The notes beneath the pieces are model-generated. The model was not told the DNA's origin, did no database searches, and worked only from the letters and a program-made list of their open reading frames with translations. DNA of 64,000 bases from Amorphus orientalis (lineage in GTDB: Bacteria; Pseudomonadota; Alphaproteobacteria; Rhizobiales; Amorphaceae), in the NCBI RefSeq assembly GCF_030814015.1, contig NZ_JAUSUL010000004.1, positions 1-64,000 of the forward strand, in the 5' to 3' direction. Position numbers and translations under genes: made by a program. The stretch's first letter is position 1. Each line of letters starts with the position of its first letter. Shown here in pieces: positions 50,648-61,554 of the stretch.

Positions 50648-51457
50648 TTATTGCGGCATGGTTACCGGAGTGGCACGCTTCAGGAGCGCCAGCAGACCGC
50701 GCTGGACGAGTTCCGTGCCCGCTGCGATCTCCCCGGTTTCGAACATGTTGTCGTGGCCGGCCAGGTCCGACACGAACCCGCCCGCCTCGCGCACCATCAG
50801 GATTCCGGCCGCCGTGTCCCACGGCGACAGGTCGTGCTCCCAGAAGGCGTCGTAGCGGCCGGCCGCCACCCAGGCGAGATCGATCGCTGCCGCGCCCGCC
50901 CGGCGGATGCCGGACACCTCGTTCATCACCGCGCGCAGCTCGCTCAGATAGCGCGCGTGGTCGCCGCGGCCGAGATGCGGGACGCCGGTGGCGATCACCG
51001 CGTCGGTCAGTTCCCGGCGAGCCGAGACCCGCAGGCGCCGGTCGTTGAGGAACGCGCCGCGTCCGCGCTCGGCCACGTAGAGCTCGTCCAGCACCGGATT
51101 GAGGATAACGCCCGCCATCAGCTGGCCCTGCCGCTCCAGCGCGATGGAGATGGCGAAGATCGGGATGCCGTGCAGGAAGTTGGTGGTGCCGTCCAGCGGA
51201 TCGATGATCCAGCGATGCTGCGGATCGCTGCCCTCGATCACGCCGGATTCCTCCATCAGGAAGCCGTAGCCCGGCCGCGCCTTCTCCAGCTCGATGCGCA
51301 GGATGTCCTCCGCCCGCCGGTCGGCCGCCGACACGAAGTCGCCGGGCCCTTTGCGCGAGACCTGGAGGTTCTCCACCTCGCCGAAGTCGCGGGCCAGCGT
51401 CCGGCCTGCCTTCATGGCCGCCTGCACCATGACGTTGATGATCGCTGAGCGCGCCAT
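50648..51457 (-). CDS. suhB: Inositol monophosphatase family protein
   Basis: The 269-residue metal phosphatase has the family signatures LMEESG, WIIDPLDGTTNFLHG (metal-binding Asp residues) and WEHDLSPWDTAAGILMVREAGG. It hydrolyses inositol phosphates and, as SuhB, can also affect ribosomal RNA transcription. It follows efp and precedes the MotA-like gene on the same strand. Confidence 0.92.
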   Translation of the reverse strand: MARSAIINVMVQAAMKAGRTLARDFGEVENLQVSRKGPGDFVSAADRRAEDILRIELEKARPGYGFLMEESGVIEGSDPQHRWIIDPLDGTTNFLHGIPIFAISIALERQGQLMAGVILNPVLDELYVAERGRGAFLNDRRLRVSARRELTDAVIATGVPHLGRGDHARYLSELRAVMNEVSGIRRAGAAAIDLAWVAAGRYDAFWEHDLSPWDTAAGILMVREAGGFVSDLAGHDNMFETGEIAAGTELVQRGLLALLKRATPVTMPQ

Positions 51458-51508
51458 ATCGCGGTGTACCTGTCGCTTGTGAACTGAAACCTGGTGGGGA
51501 AGGACGGC

Positions 51509-52072
51509 CTAGTCGGCGCGGCGGACGTAGGTGATTTCCTCGGTGTCGACGACGATCTTCTCACCGGATTCGATGAACGGGGGCACCATGACCTTGACGC
51601 CGTTCTCCAGCACCGCCGGCTTGTAGGAGGACGACGCCGTCTGCCCCTTCACCACCGCGTCGGCCTCGGCGATCTCAAGCGTCACGTGCTGGGGCAGCGT
51701 GATGCCGATCGGCTTTTCCTCGTAGAGTTCCACCGTCACCGTCATGCCGTCCTGCAGAAAGGAGGAGCGCTCGCCAACGAAGTCCTGGGACAGCTCGAGC
51801 TGCTCGAAGGTGTCGGTGTCCATGAACACCAGATTGTCGCCCTCGGCGTAGAGATACTGGAAGTCCTTCTGCTCCAGGCGCACCCGCTCGATCGTGTCGG
51901 CGGAGCGGAACCGCTCGTTGAGCTTGCGGCCGTCGAGAAGGTTCTTCAGCTCCACCTGGGCGAATGCGCCGCCCTTGCCCGGCTTCACGTGCTGGACCTT
52001 CACCGCGGCCCACAGCGAGTTCTGATGTTCGATAACGTTACCGGGTCGGATTTCGTTTCCGTTGATTTTCAT
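51509..52072 (-). CDS. efp: Elongation factor P
   Basis: The 187-residue factor relieves ribosome stalling at polyproline. [13 protein letters not shown] places the modifiable lysine at residue 33 on the conserved loop. The three OB-like domains follow, with [30 protein letters not shown] near the middle. The genes for the lysine-modifying enzymes are not in the window. Confidence 0.96.
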   Translation of the reverse strand: MKINGNEIRPGNVIEHQNSLWAAVKVQHVKPGKGGAFAQVELKNLLDGRKLNERFRSADTIERVRLEQKDFQYLYAEGDNLVFMDTDTFEQLELSQDFVGERSSFLQDGMTVTVELYEEKPIGITLPQHVTLEIAEADAVVKGQTASSSYKPAVLENGVKVMVPPFIESGEKIVVDTEEITYVRRAD

Positions 52073-52257
52073 TGTCGCCGCCTTGCCGGAGAAGGGTTGT
52101 GGTCATGCACGGGCGTCGGGTCACGTTCGTGCGGGATGCGTGCGGACACCGGCACCGCCGGGTCCGCGCCCCGCTCCCGTGTCGCCGAAGCCGGAGCAAG
52201 CAGAATGCGCGGCTTCTGGACCACAAAGCCCGGAAGGTTTCAAGGGGGCGTTGCCGA

Positions 52258-53556
52258 TCAGCCGCCCCACCAGCGCACCGCGCGGGCCTGGGCCTCGTCG
52301 ACGACCTCCTTCGGCTGGCTCTCCAGATAGGAGTCCAGCCAGACGTCCGAGCGGCCCCGCGAGCGGGCGATCAGGTGCCATTTGGAGGCCTCGACCGGAT
52401 CCGGCGCGACGCCGCGGCCGACGGCCAGGAGACGGGCGAGCCGGTTCATCGCGATCGGGTTGCCGGCCCGGGCGGCGCGGTCGAACCATGCGGCCGCCGC
52501 CTCCTCGTTCTTGTCGATGCCGACGCCCTTGAACACCCGGATCGCATATTCGACCTGGGCCGCCACGCTGCCGCCGGCCGCGGCCTCGCCCATAAGCTTC
52601 GTGGCGCGGACGTCGTCGGGAACGACGCCGGTGCCCGACGTGTAGAGCAGCGCCAGCGCATAGGCGGCATCGGCGTTGCCGGCCTCAGTCGCCGCCTCCA
52701 GATGCCGTGCGGCGGCCTCGGTGTCGCGCTCTTCCAGTTCGATCAGCCCGAGATTGTAGGCCGCTGACGCATTGCCGGCCTCGGCCGCTTCGGCGAACAG
52801 CTCCGCCGCCCGCTCCCGGTCCTGGTCCACGCCGGTGCCGTCCAGATAGAGCAGCCCGAGCCGATAGCTGGCGTTGGTGTCGCCGCCCTCGGAGGCGATC
52901 GCATACCAGTCCGCCGCCGCCTCGAGGTCCTTCTCCACGGCGTTTCCGTCTTCGTAGATCAGCCCGAGCAGCGTCTGGGCGGCCGCATCGCCCTTTTCCG
53001 CGCGCTCCAGCGCGACCCGCATGGCGGTCAGGAAATAGCCGCGCTGATAGGCGCCATAAGCGACGTCCCGCTCGCTGGCCGGCGAAGCTGCCGGTTCCGT
53101 GTCGTCAGCGGCGGCGTCGGCGGCCTCCGCATCAGCCGGATCGGTCCCGGCGGCCTCGTCCGCGGACGCCTCGTCGTCAGCCGCCCCGGCCGGGGCCGGA
53201 TCCTGATCGCCGGCCTCCCCGGACGCGGTGCCCGCTTCGGCTTCGGACTCGTCGGGCTCCATGAGGGTGGACGGATCGATATTGACCACGCCCGGGCGCT
53301 GGAAGAAGGGCGTCGTCGGCGGAAAGGCGATGGCGCTCGGCAGGGCCGGCCGATCGGGTCGGTCGGTCTCCTGCAGGGTCAGGTCGCGTCCCTCGATGGC
53401 TTCCGACGGCGCGCCGGACGGCGAGACCGATCCCTCCATCAGGCTGCGGATCGGCACCCCGTCGTCGCCGGGGCCCAGCGTCCGCGCGTCCTGGGCCTGC
53501 CCCGGCATCGCGGTTGCAGCCACGAGAAGCGCGGCGGCACCGAGGCGCGCCCTCAT
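52258..53556 (-). CDS. Exported Sel1-repeat protein
   Basis: The 432-residue protein starts with a signal peptide (RARLGAAALLVAATAMPGQAQ), then a long Ala/Asp/Glu-rich linker (about residues 100-170). At least five Sel1-like helical repeats follow (for example TLLGLIYEDGNAVEKDLEAAADWY and YRLGLLYLDGTGVDQDRERAAELF). It is probably a periplasmic scaffold for envelope proteins. ATG 53556 overlaps the stop of the upstream ThiE-like gene (ATGA); the frame continues further upstream without protein-like features. Confidence 0.82.
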   Translation of the reverse strand: MRARLGAAALLVAATAMPGQAQDARTLGPGDDGVPIRSLMEGSVSPSGAPSEAIEGRDLTLQETDRPDRPALPSAIAFPPTTPFFQRPGVVNIDPSTLMEPDESEAEAGTASGEAGDQDPAPAGAADDEASADEAAGTDPADAEAADAAADDTEPAASPASERDVAYGAYQRGYFLTAMRVALERAEKGDAAAQTLLGLIYEDGNAVEKDLEAAADWYAIASEGGDTNASYRLGLLYLDGTGVDQDRERAAELFAEAAEAGNASAAYNLGLIELEERDTEAAARHLEAATEAGNADAAYALALLYTSGTGVVPDDVRATKLMGEAAAGGSVAAQVEYAIRVFKGVGIDKNEEAAAAWFDRAARAGNPIAMNRLARLLAVGRGVAPDPVEASKWHLIARSRGRSDVWLDSYLESQPKEVVDEAQARAVRWWGG

Positions 53557-54188
53557 GCCGGCACCCAGCCCGCTTCGATGGCGGCGTTCGCCTGGGAGAC
53601 GGCGGCGGCGGGCCCTTCCGGATGGCGCCACACGCCGTCGCGCAGGGCGACGAACTCGACGCCCGCCGCGGCGAGATCCTCCGCCTCGGCCAGGTCGAGG
53701 CCGAGAAGCGCCACCGCCGGCACCTCGAACAGCTCCGCCCACCACGTGGCGAGCGATATCGCGGTCGGTTCGGCGGTATCGGTGTCGGGCCGATCCAGCC
53801 GGCCGAAGAAAACGTAGTCGGGATCGAGTTCGCCGAGTTCCATGGCCGCGTGGCGGGTCACCGCGCCGCCGGCGCCGACGATGCCGTTCGGACGCAGCCG
53901 CTTGAGCGCGGAGGCGACCTCGTCGACATCCGTATCGACGTGCACGCCGTCGGCCCGGATCCGGCCGGCCGCCCGGCTGTCGCCGCGCAGAAGCGCCGCG
54001 GCTCCGGCCGCCTGGGCGACCTCCACCAGCGGCGCGGCAAGCGGCTGAACCGCCTCCGGTTCGCCGTCTCCGGCATCGATGATCACCGCGGCGACATCCC
54101 CACCGGCGAGCGCGGACTCCAGCCGGGCCGGGCTGACCGGCTCAGCTCCGAAGATCGGGGCAACGAGGACAAGGCGGGTGCGATCCAT
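53553..54188 (-). CDS. Thiamine phosphate synthase/TenI-like protein
   Basis: The 211-residue TIM-barrel protein resembles ThiE/TenI: LVLVAPIFGAEPVSPARLESALAGGDVAAVIID, RADGVHVDTDVDEV, and a late DYVFFGRLD phosphate region. It lacks some of the catalytic sequence of true ThiE, so the exact activity is uncertain. It sits between fba and the Sel1 gene, its usual place in Rhizobiales. Confidence 0.75.
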   Translation of the reverse strand: MDRTRLVLVAPIFGAEPVSPARLESALAGGDVAAVIIDAGDGEPEAVQPLAAPLVEVAQAAGAAALLRGDSRAAGRIRADGVHVDTDVDEVASALKRLRPNGIVGAGGAVTRHAAMELGELDPDYVFFGRLDRPDTDTAEPTAISLATWWAELFEVPAVALLGLDLAEAEDLAAAGVEFVALRDGVWRHPEGPAAAVSQANAAIEAGWVPA

Positions 54189-54365
54189 CGGCCGTTGCTT
54201 TTTCCGAGCATCATGGCAAAGCGATGACAAGAGCCGCTTCCGGCGGGGCGGGATCGCCCGATCAACAGGAAACGTCTGCCGAAAAGGCGATCGGACAGGC
54301 CCGTCCCGCCCGGTTAGGCCCCGTCGGAACGGGACCTGCTCCGGCAGGCCGCCTGCCCGGTCCGC

Positions 54366-55397
54366 TTACGCCGCCTTGCGCTCTTCGTCCGCCGACCAGG
54401 TGCCGAGGGCTGCGAGCGAGTTCATGCGGGCGCGGTGGGTGAACGCGCGCTGGGCCGCCGCCACGTTCTCCGGCTTGCCGCCCCACGCCTTGATCGCAGC
54501 CGCCTGAAGGGCGCGACCGTAGGAGAAGGTCAGCTTCCAGGGCAGACCACCCATGGCATTCATCAGCGACAGGTGCTTGGTCGCGTCCTCGTCCGACTGG
54601 CCGCCCGACAGGAACGCGATGCCCGGAACGGCCGAGGGCACGCAGGCCTTCAGGCACTTCACGGTCTTCTCGGCGACCTCTTCGGCCGACGCCTGGGTCG
54701 GGCACTTCTGGCCGGCGATCACCATGTTCGGCTTCAGGATCATGCCCTCGAGGGAGACGTTGGCGACGTAAAGCTCCTCGAACACCGTCTTCAGCGCCCA
54801 TTCGGTCACGTCGTAGCAGCGGTCGATGGTATGGTCGGCGTCCGGGCCGTCCATGATCACTTCGGGCTCGACGATCGGAACGATGCCGGCCTCCTGGCAC
54901 AGCGCCGCATAGCGCGCCAGCGCATGGGCGTTGGCCTTGAGCGCGTTGTAGGTCGGGGTTGTCGCGGAAATGTCGATCACCGCCCGCCACTTCGCAAAGC
55001 GCGCGCCGAGGCCGTAGTACTCGTTGAGGCGCTCGCGGAGACCGTCGAGGCCCTCGGTCACCTTCTCGCCGGGAGCAAGCGCCATCGGCTTGGCGCCCAT
55101 GTCGACCTTGATGCCCGGGACGGATCCGGTGGCCTTCAGCAGGTCGACCAGCGGCGTGCCGTCGGCGGCCTTCTGGCGGATCGTCTCGTCATAGAGGATC
55201 ACGCCGGAGATGTAGTCGGTCATCGCCTCGGTCGAGCGGAACAGAAGCTCGCGATAGTCGCGCCGGGCATCCTCGGTGGAGGTCAGGCCGATCGTGTCGA
55301 ACCGCTTCTTGATCGTGCCCGAGCTCTCGTCGGCGGCCAGGATTCCCTGTCCGTCGCGCATCATCGCCGCTGCAATATCTTCCAGACGTTCGCTCAT
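54366..55397 (-). CDS. fba: Class I fructose-bisphosphate aldolase
   Basis: The 343-residue enzyme interconverts fructose 1,6-bisphosphate with dihydroxyacetone phosphate and glyceraldehyde 3-phosphate. It has DGQGILAADESSGTIKKRF and the Schiff-base region LEGMILKPNMVIAGQKC with its lysine, as in the eukaryote-like class I family. It is the fourth gene of tkt-gap-pgk-fba. ATG 55397 begins MSERLEDIAAAM. Confidence 0.93.
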   Translation of the reverse strand: MSERLEDIAAAMMRDGQGILAADESSGTIKKRFDTIGLTSTEDARRDYRELLFRSTEAMTDYISGVILYDETIRQKAADGTPLVDLLKATGSVPGIKVDMGAKPMALAPGEKVTEGLDGLRERLNEYYGLGARFAKWRAVIDISATTPTYNALKANAHALARYAALCQEAGIVPIVEPEVIMDGPDADHTIDRCYDVTEWALKTVFEELYVANVSLEGMILKPNMVIAGQKCPTQASAEEVAEKTVKCLKACVPSAVPGIAFLSGGQSDEDATKHLSLMNAMGGLPWKLTFSYGRALQAAAIKAWGGKPENVAAAQRAFTHRARMNSLAALGTWSADEERKAA

Positions 55398-55506
55398 CGT
55401 TCCACCCTCCATCGGTCGACTGTTTCCGGCGGAACCCCCGCCGCCCGCTTCGCCGGCCCGTCCGTGCGAAGCGGAGATGCGATCTGCAGCCCCGTCGGGG
55501 CCGCGG

Positions 55507-56700
55507 CTATTTCTTGAGCACGGCGACGCCCGGCAAAGACTTGCCCTCGAGCCATTCGAGGAACGCGCCACCCGCCATCGATACATAGGTCATTTTTTCC
55601 GCCACGCCCGCGTGATGCATGGCGGCCAGCGTGTCGCCGCCACCGGCGACCGAGGTCAGCTTGCCGGCGGCCGTCAGCTCGGCCGCGTGCCGGGCCACCT
55701 CGACCGTCGCGCGGTCGAACGGCGGCACCTCGAACGCGCCCAGCGGGCCGTTCCACAGAAGCGTCTTGGCCGTTCCGATCTCCGCCTTCACCGTGTCGAT
55801 CGAATGCGGGCCGAGATCGAGGATCATCGCGTCGTCGGGCATGGCGTCGAGGCCGACGTCCCAGCTCTCCGCGCCTTCCTTGAACTCCCGCGCCACGGTG
55901 GCGTCCTTGGGAAGCACGATCGTGCAGCCGGTCTCCTCGCCGCGCGCCACGATGCGCCGGGCGAGATCGGCCTGATCCGGCTCGTAAAGCGACTTGCCGA
56001 CGTCGCCGCCATGGGCCGCGACGAAGGTGTTGGCCATGGCGCCGCCGATGACGATCGCATCCATCTTCTCGCAGAGATTTTCCAGCAACGCGATCTTGGT
56101 GGAGACCTTCGCGCCACCGACGATGGCGACCACCGGCCGCTCCGGCTGCTCGCACGCCTTGGTCAGCGCCTCGATCTCCGCTTCCATCGCGCGGCCGGCA
56201 TAGGCCGGCAGCTTGTGGGCAAGGCCCTCGGTGGACGCGTGCGCGCGGTGGGCGGCGGAGAAGGCGTCGTTGACGAACACGTCGCCGTTGGCCGCAAGCT
56301 CCGCCACGAAGGCGGTGTCGTTCTTTTCCTCGCCCGGATGGAACCGGGTGTTTTCCAGAAGCAGGATTTCGCCAGGCACCATGTTGCCGATGGCGGCGGC
56401 CGCGACGTCGCCGATGCAGTCGTCCGCGAAGCCGACCGGCCGGCCGACGACCCGCGCGACCGTCTCGACGATCGGCGCGAGGGACTCACTGTCGACGCGC
56501 TTGCCCTTGGGGCGGCCGAAATGGGCCAGGAGGATGACCTTCGCGCCCTTGTCGGCGAGTTCGCGGATCGTGGGGGCCGCGCCCTCGATGCGGCTTGCGT
56601 CCGAAACGGCGCCATCCCTCACCGGCACGTTGAAATCGACGCGGACCAGAACCCGCTTGCCGTCCACCGCTGCGTCGTCGAGCGTTCGAATGCTGCTCAT
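55507..56700 (-). CDS. pgk: Phosphoglycerate kinase
   Basis: The 397-residue kinase transfers phosphate between 1,3-bisphosphoglycerate and ADP. Landmarks are KRVLVRVDFNVPVRDG, LAHFGRPKG, RPVVAIVGGAKVSTKIALLENL and SVAGGGDTLAAMHHAG. It is third in the tkt-gap-pgk-fba run, on the minus strand. Confidence 0.97.
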   Translation of the reverse strand: MSSIRTLDDAAVDGKRVLVRVDFNVPVRDGAVSDASRIEGAAPTIRELADKGAKVILLAHFGRPKGKRVDSESLAPIVETVARVVGRPVGFADDCIGDVAAAAIGNMVPGEILLLENTRFHPGEEKNDTAFVAELAANGDVFVNDAFSAAHRAHASTEGLAHKLPAYAGRAMEAEIEALTKACEQPERPVVAIVGGAKVSTKIALLENLCEKMDAIVIGGAMANTFVAAHGGDVGKSLYEPDQADLARRIVARGEETGCTIVLPKDATVAREFKEGAESWDVGLDAMPDDAMILDLGPHSIDTVKAEIGTAKTLLWNGPLGAFEVPPFDRATVEVARHAAELTAAGKLTSVAGGGDTLAAMHHAGVAEKMTYVSMAGGAFLEWLEGKSLPGVAVLKK

Positions 56701-56898
56701 CGCTTCCGCCTGTTCTTCTTTTCGCGCCGCGATCCGGAGCCGGTTGCGATCGGGTTTGCGCCCCGACCGGCGCACCGTGGCTCCGGTTTCAGGTCCCTGA
56801 ACGAACCCGTTTCTTCCAGACCCGATCAAGCCGGGCCGGGACATGATCCAGGTCATATCCGGAGCCGAACGATCGGCTCCGGAGCACGGTTCCGCCGG

Positions 56899-57906
56899 TC
56901 AGATGTGCTTGGCCATCGCGACGGCGGTGTCGCTCATGCGGGAGGAGAAGCCCCACTCGTTGTCGTACCAGCTCAGGATGCGGCAGAAATTGCCGTCCAT
57001 CACCTTCGTCTCCGGCGTGGCGAAGACCGACGAGTGCGGATCGTGGTTGAAGTCGGAGGAGACCAGCTTCTCGTCGGTGTAGCCGAGGATGTTCTTCAGC
57101 TCGCCGTCGGCGGCGGCCCGGATGGCGTCGTTGATCTCGTCCACCGAGACGTCCCGGCCGGCTTCGAAGGTCAGGTCGACGACCGACACGTTCGGGGTCG
57201 GCACGCGGATCGCCACACCGTCCAGCTTGCCGTTCAGCTCCGGCAGCACCAGACCGACGGCCTTGGCGGCACCGGTGGAGGTCGGGATCTGGTTCGCGGC
57301 CGCAGCGCGGGCCCGGTAGAGATCCTTGTGCATCGTGTCCAGCGTCGGCTGGTCGCCGGTGTAGGAGTGGATCGTCGTCATGAAGCCGCGCTTGATGCCG
57401 AACGACTTGGACAGCACGTAGGCGACCGGCGCCAGGCAGTTCGTGGTGCACGACGCGTTGGAGACGACGAGGTCGTCCTTGGTGAGCGTGTCGTGGTTGA
57501 CGCCGTAGACGATCGTCTTGTCGGCGCCGGAGGCCGGCGCGGAGACCAGAACGCGCTTGGAGCCGTTCTCCAGATGCGCGGCCGCCTTGTCGCGGGCGGT
57601 GAAGATGCCGGTGCACTCCATCGCGATGTCGACGCCGAGGTCGCCCCAGGGCAGCGCCTTCGGATCGCGCTCGGCGGTCACCTTGATCGGGCCGGTGCCC
57701 ACATCGATGGTGTCCCCGTCGATCTTGACGGTCGCCGGGAACCGGCCGTGCACGGAATCGTAGCGCAGCAGATGGGCGTTCGTCTCGACCGGTCCGAGAT
57801 CGTTGATGGCGACGACCTGGATGTCGCTACGGCCCGATTCGACGATGGCCCGCAGGATGTTGCGGCCGATGCGGCCGAACCCGTTGATGGCGACGCGTAC
57901 GGTCAT
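56899..57906 (-). CDS. gap: Glyceraldehyde-3-phosphate dehydrogenase
   Basis: The 335-residue type I enzyme has [16 protein letters not shown] for NAD binding and catalytic Cys153 in [12 protein letters not shown]. It also has the S-loop region ([24 protein letters not shown]) and ends with [13 protein letters not shown]. Its place between tkt and pgk supports a central carbon role. Confidence 0.97.
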   Translation of the reverse strand: MTVRVAINGFGRIGRNILRAIVESGRSDIQVVAINDLGPVETNAHLLRYDSVHGRFPATVKIDGDTIDVGTGPIKVTAERDPKALPWGDLGVDIAMECTGIFTARDKAAAHLENGSKRVLVSAPASGADKTIVYGVNHDTLTKDDLVVSNASCTTNCLAPVAYVLSKSFGIKRGFMTTIHSYTGDQPTLDTMHKDLYRARAAAANQIPTSTGAAKAVGLVLPELNGKLDGVAIRVPTPNVSVVDLTFEAGRDVSVDEINDAIRAAADGELKNILGYTDEKLVSSDFNHDPHSSVFATPETKVMDGNFCRILSWYDNEWGFSSRMSDTAVAMAKHI

Positions 57907-58012
57907 GGCGTCCTCTCACCTCGTTGTTTTGATGGTCGTTGTGGATTTCATCGCGATCTGATGCATCGGATTGGGCGAGAGGAAAAGCCTTAAGTTCACC
58001 TGACCCGCGGCC

Positions 58013-60004
58013 TCAGGCATCCGCCATCCGTGCTTTCACCAGGGCAACGACGGCTTCCGGCGTAATGCCGAAGTGCTCGTAGAGTTCCTCATAGGGCGCA
58101 CTGGCACCGAACCCGGTCATGCCGACGAAGATGCCGTCGGTCCCGATCAGCCGGTCCCAGCCCATGCGCACCGCCGCCTCGATGCCCACCTTGATGGAGG
58201 CATCGCCGATCACTTCGCCCCGATAGTCGGCCGACTGCCGCTCGAACAGCTCGAACGACGGCACCGACACCACGCGGGTCGGAATGCCCTCCATGTCCAG
58301 GAGGCCCTTCGCCTTCACGGCAAGGCCGACCTCGGACCCGGTCGCGAACAGGCTGACCACCGCCGGCTCACCGGAGGCCGCCACCTCGTAGGCGCCCCGC
58401 TTGGAGCGGTTGCCGTGGCTCTCTTCGCCGCGCACGGCCGGGCAGTTCTGCCGGGTCAGCGCCAGAAGGGTCGGCCCCTCCTTGCGCTCCAGCGCGATCT
58501 CCCAGGCTTCCGCGGTTTCCAGCGCATCGGCCGGCCGCAGCACCACGAGGTTCGGCATCGCGCGCAGCGCGGCAAGGTGTTCGACCGGCTGATGGGTCGG
58601 CCCGTCCTCGCCGAGACCGATGGAATCGTGGGTCATCACATAGACCACGCGCACGCCCATCAGCGCGGCGAGACGGATCGCGGGACGGCAATAATCGGTG
58701 AACACCAGGAAGGTGCCGCCATAGGGGATCAGGCCGCCGTGCAGCGCCATGCCGTTCATGGCCGCGGCCATGCCTTGCTCGCGCACGCCCCAGTGGATGT
58801 AGCGGCCGCCATAGTTGTCGGCGGTGAGGACCTCCAGGTCCTTGGTCTTGGTGTTGTTGGAGCCGGTCAGGTCGGCCGAGCCGCCGACGGTCTCCGGAAT
58901 CTCGGCGTTGACCGCCGCCAGCACGTTCTCCGAGGCCTTGCGGGTGGCCAGCGTGGGCCGCTCGCGGCCGATCTCGCCGCGCAGCTTCTCCATGGCGGCG
59001 GAGAAGGACGGCGGCAGGTCGCCCCGGATCTGCCGGTCGAACTCGGCGCGCTCGTCCGGGTGCAGCGACTGGTACTTCTTCTCCCAGGCCTTGCGGGCAT
59101 GGCCGGAGCGGAGGCCGGCGATCCGCCAGGCGTCGCGGACGTCGGCGGGGATCTCGAACGGCTCGGCGTGCCAGTCGAGAGCGTCACGGGCGGCGGCGGC
59201 CTCGGCGGCGCCGAGCGGCGAGCCGTGCGAGGCGGACGTGCCGGCCTTGTTCGGCGAGCCGTAGCCGATCGTCGTGCGGCAGGCGATCAGGGTCGGCTTG
59301 TCGCTGGTCTTCGCCGCCTCGAGAGCGGCCAAGATGTCGGAGGCGTTGTGGCCGTCGATGCGGCTGGCGTTCCAGCCGGCGGCCTCGAAGCGCTTCAGCG
59401 CGTCGCCGGATTCCGACAGGTCCAGCGGACCGTCGATGGAGATCTGGTTGTCGTCGTAGAGCACGATCAGCCGGTTCAGCCGCAGATGGCCGGCGAGCGA
59501 GATCGCCTCGTGGCTGATGCCCTCCATCAGGTCGCCGTCGGAGGCGATCACGTAGGTGCGGTGGTCGACCAGGTCGTCGCCGTAGCGCGCGTTCATCATG
59601 CGCTCGGCCAGCGCCATGCCGACGGCCGTCGAGATGCCCTGCCCGAGCGGACCCGTGGTGGTCTCGATGCCGGCGCCGTGGCCGTATTCGGGATGGCCCG
59701 CCGTGCGCGCGCCGAGCTGGCGGAAGCGCTTCAGCTCCTCGGTGGAGAAATCCTCGTAGCCGAGCAGGTGCAGCACCGAATAAAGCAGCATCGAGCCGTG
59801 GCCGGCCGACAGCACGAACCGGTCGCGATCGGGCCAGTCGGGCAGGCTCGGATCGACCTTGATGACGGACGAGAACAGGACCGTCGCGATGTCCGCCGTG
59901 CCCATCGGCATGCCCGGGTGGCCGGACTTCGCGGCCTCGACCGCGTCGATCGCCAGCACGCGGATCGCGTTGGCCATGGCCTTGTGTTTGTCGAGATCGA
60001 TCAT
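58013..60004 (-). CDS. tkt: Transketolase
   Basis: The 663-residue thiamine diphosphate enzyme moves two-carbon units in the pentose phosphate pathway. [54 protein letters not shown] and [19 protein letters not shown] are diagnostic. It is the first gene of the tkt-gap-pgk-fba run. A 364-bp region with a 12-bp palindrome lies upstream. Confidence 0.97.
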   Translation of the reverse strand: MIDLDKHKAMANAIRVLAIDAVEAAKSGHPGMPMGTADIATVLFSSVIKVDPSLPDWPDRDRFVLSAGHGSMLLYSVLHLLGYEDFSTEELKRFRQLGARTAGHPEYGHGAGIETTTGPLGQGISTAVGMALAERMMNARYGDDLVDHRTYVIASDGDLMEGISHEAISLAGHLRLNRLIVLYDDNQISIDGPLDLSESGDALKRFEAAGWNASRIDGHNASDILAALEAAKTSDKPTLIACRTTIGYGSPNKAGTSASHGSPLGAAEAAAARDALDWHAEPFEIPADVRDAWRIAGLRSGHARKAWEKKYQSLHPDERAEFDRQIRGDLPPSFSAAMEKLRGEIGRERPTLATRKASENVLAAVNAEIPETVGGSADLTGSNNTKTKDLEVLTADNYGGRYIHWGVREQGMAAAMNGMALHGGLIPYGGTFLVFTDYCRPAIRLAALMGVRVVYVMTHDSIGLGEDGPTHQPVEHLAALRAMPNLVVLRPADALETAEAWEIALERKEGPTLLALTRQNCPAVRGEESHGNRSKRGAYEVAASGEPAVVSLFATGSEVGLAVKAKGLLDMEGIPTRVVSVPSFELFERQSADYRGEVIGDASIKVGIEAAVRMGWDRLIGTDGIFVGMTGFGASAPYEELYEHFGITPEAVVALVKARMADA

Positions 60005-60368
60005 TGGGAACTCCGCCGCTCACCGGATTGCATCACTGCGCCGGGCGGCTCGCCTGCATTGTCTGGGAACTTTCGCGGCCTCGACCGCCCCGCTGTCGGG
60101 GCCGCTGCGACCGTGCCGATATCGGCGCCGTTCAATACCAACTCGCCGACCCGAGTCAACGGAGGACGCCGCATGACGGGGCTTCCGGGACCGCGGGTCG
60201 CGGCCCTCGGGCGCGGTGCGCCCACCGCCGGATCAGGATCGGCAGTGGACAATCGTTCCATATTGCTGTCTGGAACTGGATCTACGGCTTCAACCGGTAC
60301 TGGATGCACGAAACCAAACCGGCTGATATGCAATTGGAATCAGGATCGGGCAGGAAACAGAAGTCGCC
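60005..60368. other. Divergent promoter region of tkt and DUF4164 gene
   Basis: No gene is evident in these 364 bases. GCCGATATCGGC (60115-60126) is a perfect palindrome about 110 bp before tkt. TTCCA and TGGAA near 60257-60276 form another inverted repeat on the side of the plus-strand gene. Confidence 0.4.
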
Positions 60369-60650
60369 ATGGCGGATCGGCCGACAGTTGATCAAGCCTT
60401 CGATGCCTTGGAAACGGCGCTCGAACGTCTTGAGGCCGCGGTGAACCGTCGGGTGGAAGCCGACCGGCGCCGCGCGAATCTCGAGGACGAGGTCCAGCGC
60501 CTGACCGAGGACCGGTCGGAGCTCGCCGGCTCTCTGGACCGTTCGGAGGCCCGGGCCGGCCGGCTGGAAGACGCCAACCGCGAGGTCTCGCGGCGCCTGG
60601 TCACCGCCATGGAAACGATCCGCACCGTGCTCGACAAGCACGGCGGCTGA
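60369..60650 (+). CDS. DUF4164 coiled-coil protein
   Basis: The 93-residue protein is a nearly continuous coiled coil (ALETALERLEAAVNRRVEADRRRANLEDEVQRLTEDRSELAGSLDRS), matching the small DUF4164 family next to zapA in Rhizobiales. A role with ZapA in division is suggested by position only. AGGAAACAG precedes the ATG. Confidence 0.82.
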   Translation: MADRPTVDQAFDALETALERLEAAVNRRVEADRRRANLEDEVQRLTEDRSELAGSLDRSEARAGRLEDANREVSRRLVTAMETIRTVLDKHGG

Positions 60651-60721
60651 CCCGCCGGCCGCAGATCCCGACCGCCCGCGCGCCGGCCCTGCCCCTGAAA
60701 CACCATCGGAAAGCTGAGCCC

Positions 60722-61102
60722 ATGTCCCACATCACCGTTCTGATCAATGGCCGCACCTATCGCATGGCCTGCGATGACGGCGAGGAGGAGCGGCTGGCTT
60801 CGCTCGCCGAGCGGTTCGATGCCGCGATCTCGGAACTCAGGGACGCCTTCGGCGAGATCGGCGACCAGCGGCTCACCGTGATGGCGGGGATCAAGGTCAG
60901 CGACGCGCTGGCGGAGGCCGAACGCCGCATCGTCGCGCTCAACGCCGAGGTGGAAAGCCTCAAGGAATCCCGCGACGCGCTGCTGCAGCACCAGCACGAG
61001 CGCGAAGGCGCGATCGCCGACCGCGTCGGCGGCGTGGCGCAGCAGATCGACGCCTTCGCCAAGAGCCTCAACACCAGCGTGCGCACCGATCACGACGAGT
61101 GA
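60722..61102 (+). CDS. zapA: Cell division protein ZapA
   Basis: The 126-residue protein opens HITVLINGRTYRMACDDGEEERLASLAERFD and continues as a coiled coil (ALAEAERRIVALNAEVESLKESRDALLQ), as in ZapA, which bundles FtsZ filaments at mid-cell. It lies 71 bp after the DUF4164 gene and just before 6S RNA, the usual order. Confidence 0.92.
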   Translation: MSHITVLINGRTYRMACDDGEEERLASLAERFDAAISELRDAFGEIGDQRLTVMAGIKVSDALAEAERRIVALNAEVESLKESRDALLQHQHEREGAIADRVGGVAQQIDAFAKSLNTSVRTDHDE

Positions 61103-61189
61103 GACGCCGGTCCGCACCCCGGATCCGCGGCGCAAAAAATCTCGCCGCGATTCCCCTTCGCGCGGACCCCGAAGCACCCTATATTGGGC

Positions 61190-61352
61190 CCAGGCGACAC
61201 TGCGCGGTTCGACGGAGACACGCATCCCCGGGGCCTTATCGATCCAAAAGGGAGCTGTCCCTGTCCCGGCCCGTGGGCTGGGGCAAAACGGCGCCCACCT
61301 ACGCTGTAGGTTTCCCGGGATCGATACCTCCGACGGCCGAGGCGGTTCGCCC
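61190..61352 (+). ncRNA. ssrS: 6S RNA, regulator of sigma70 RNA polymerase
   Basis: The span between zapA and the folate cyclo-ligase is the known locus of 6S RNA. A -10-like TATATT (61180-61185) precedes it. Internally, TATCGATCC near 61237 pairs with GGATCGATA near 61318, and the ends GGCGA/TCGCC can close the molecule, giving the long rod with a central bubble. The length of about 163 nt is normal. The ends are estimated. Confidence 0.72.
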
Positions 61353-61554
61353 ACCCTTTCCTGTCCGGCCATCCCGGCCGGCAAGCGCCTCCGGTCCCCT
61401 CACCGGCCCGATTCGCGCGCTGGCCATCTGCCGGAGCCGCGGTCCCGATGTCCGGCCTGACGGCATCCACTGCGCGCCGGCCTTGATGGAACGGCTGCCG
61501 GCTTCGTAGATTGCCCCCCGGACCATCCTTCACACCGAGCCGGAAGCAATCGAT

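Noticed and set aside
61122-61554. Protein-coding frames in the zapA to cyclo-ligase gap
   Set aside because: The region fits 6S RNA by locus and pairing; the frames lack start signals and family similarity.
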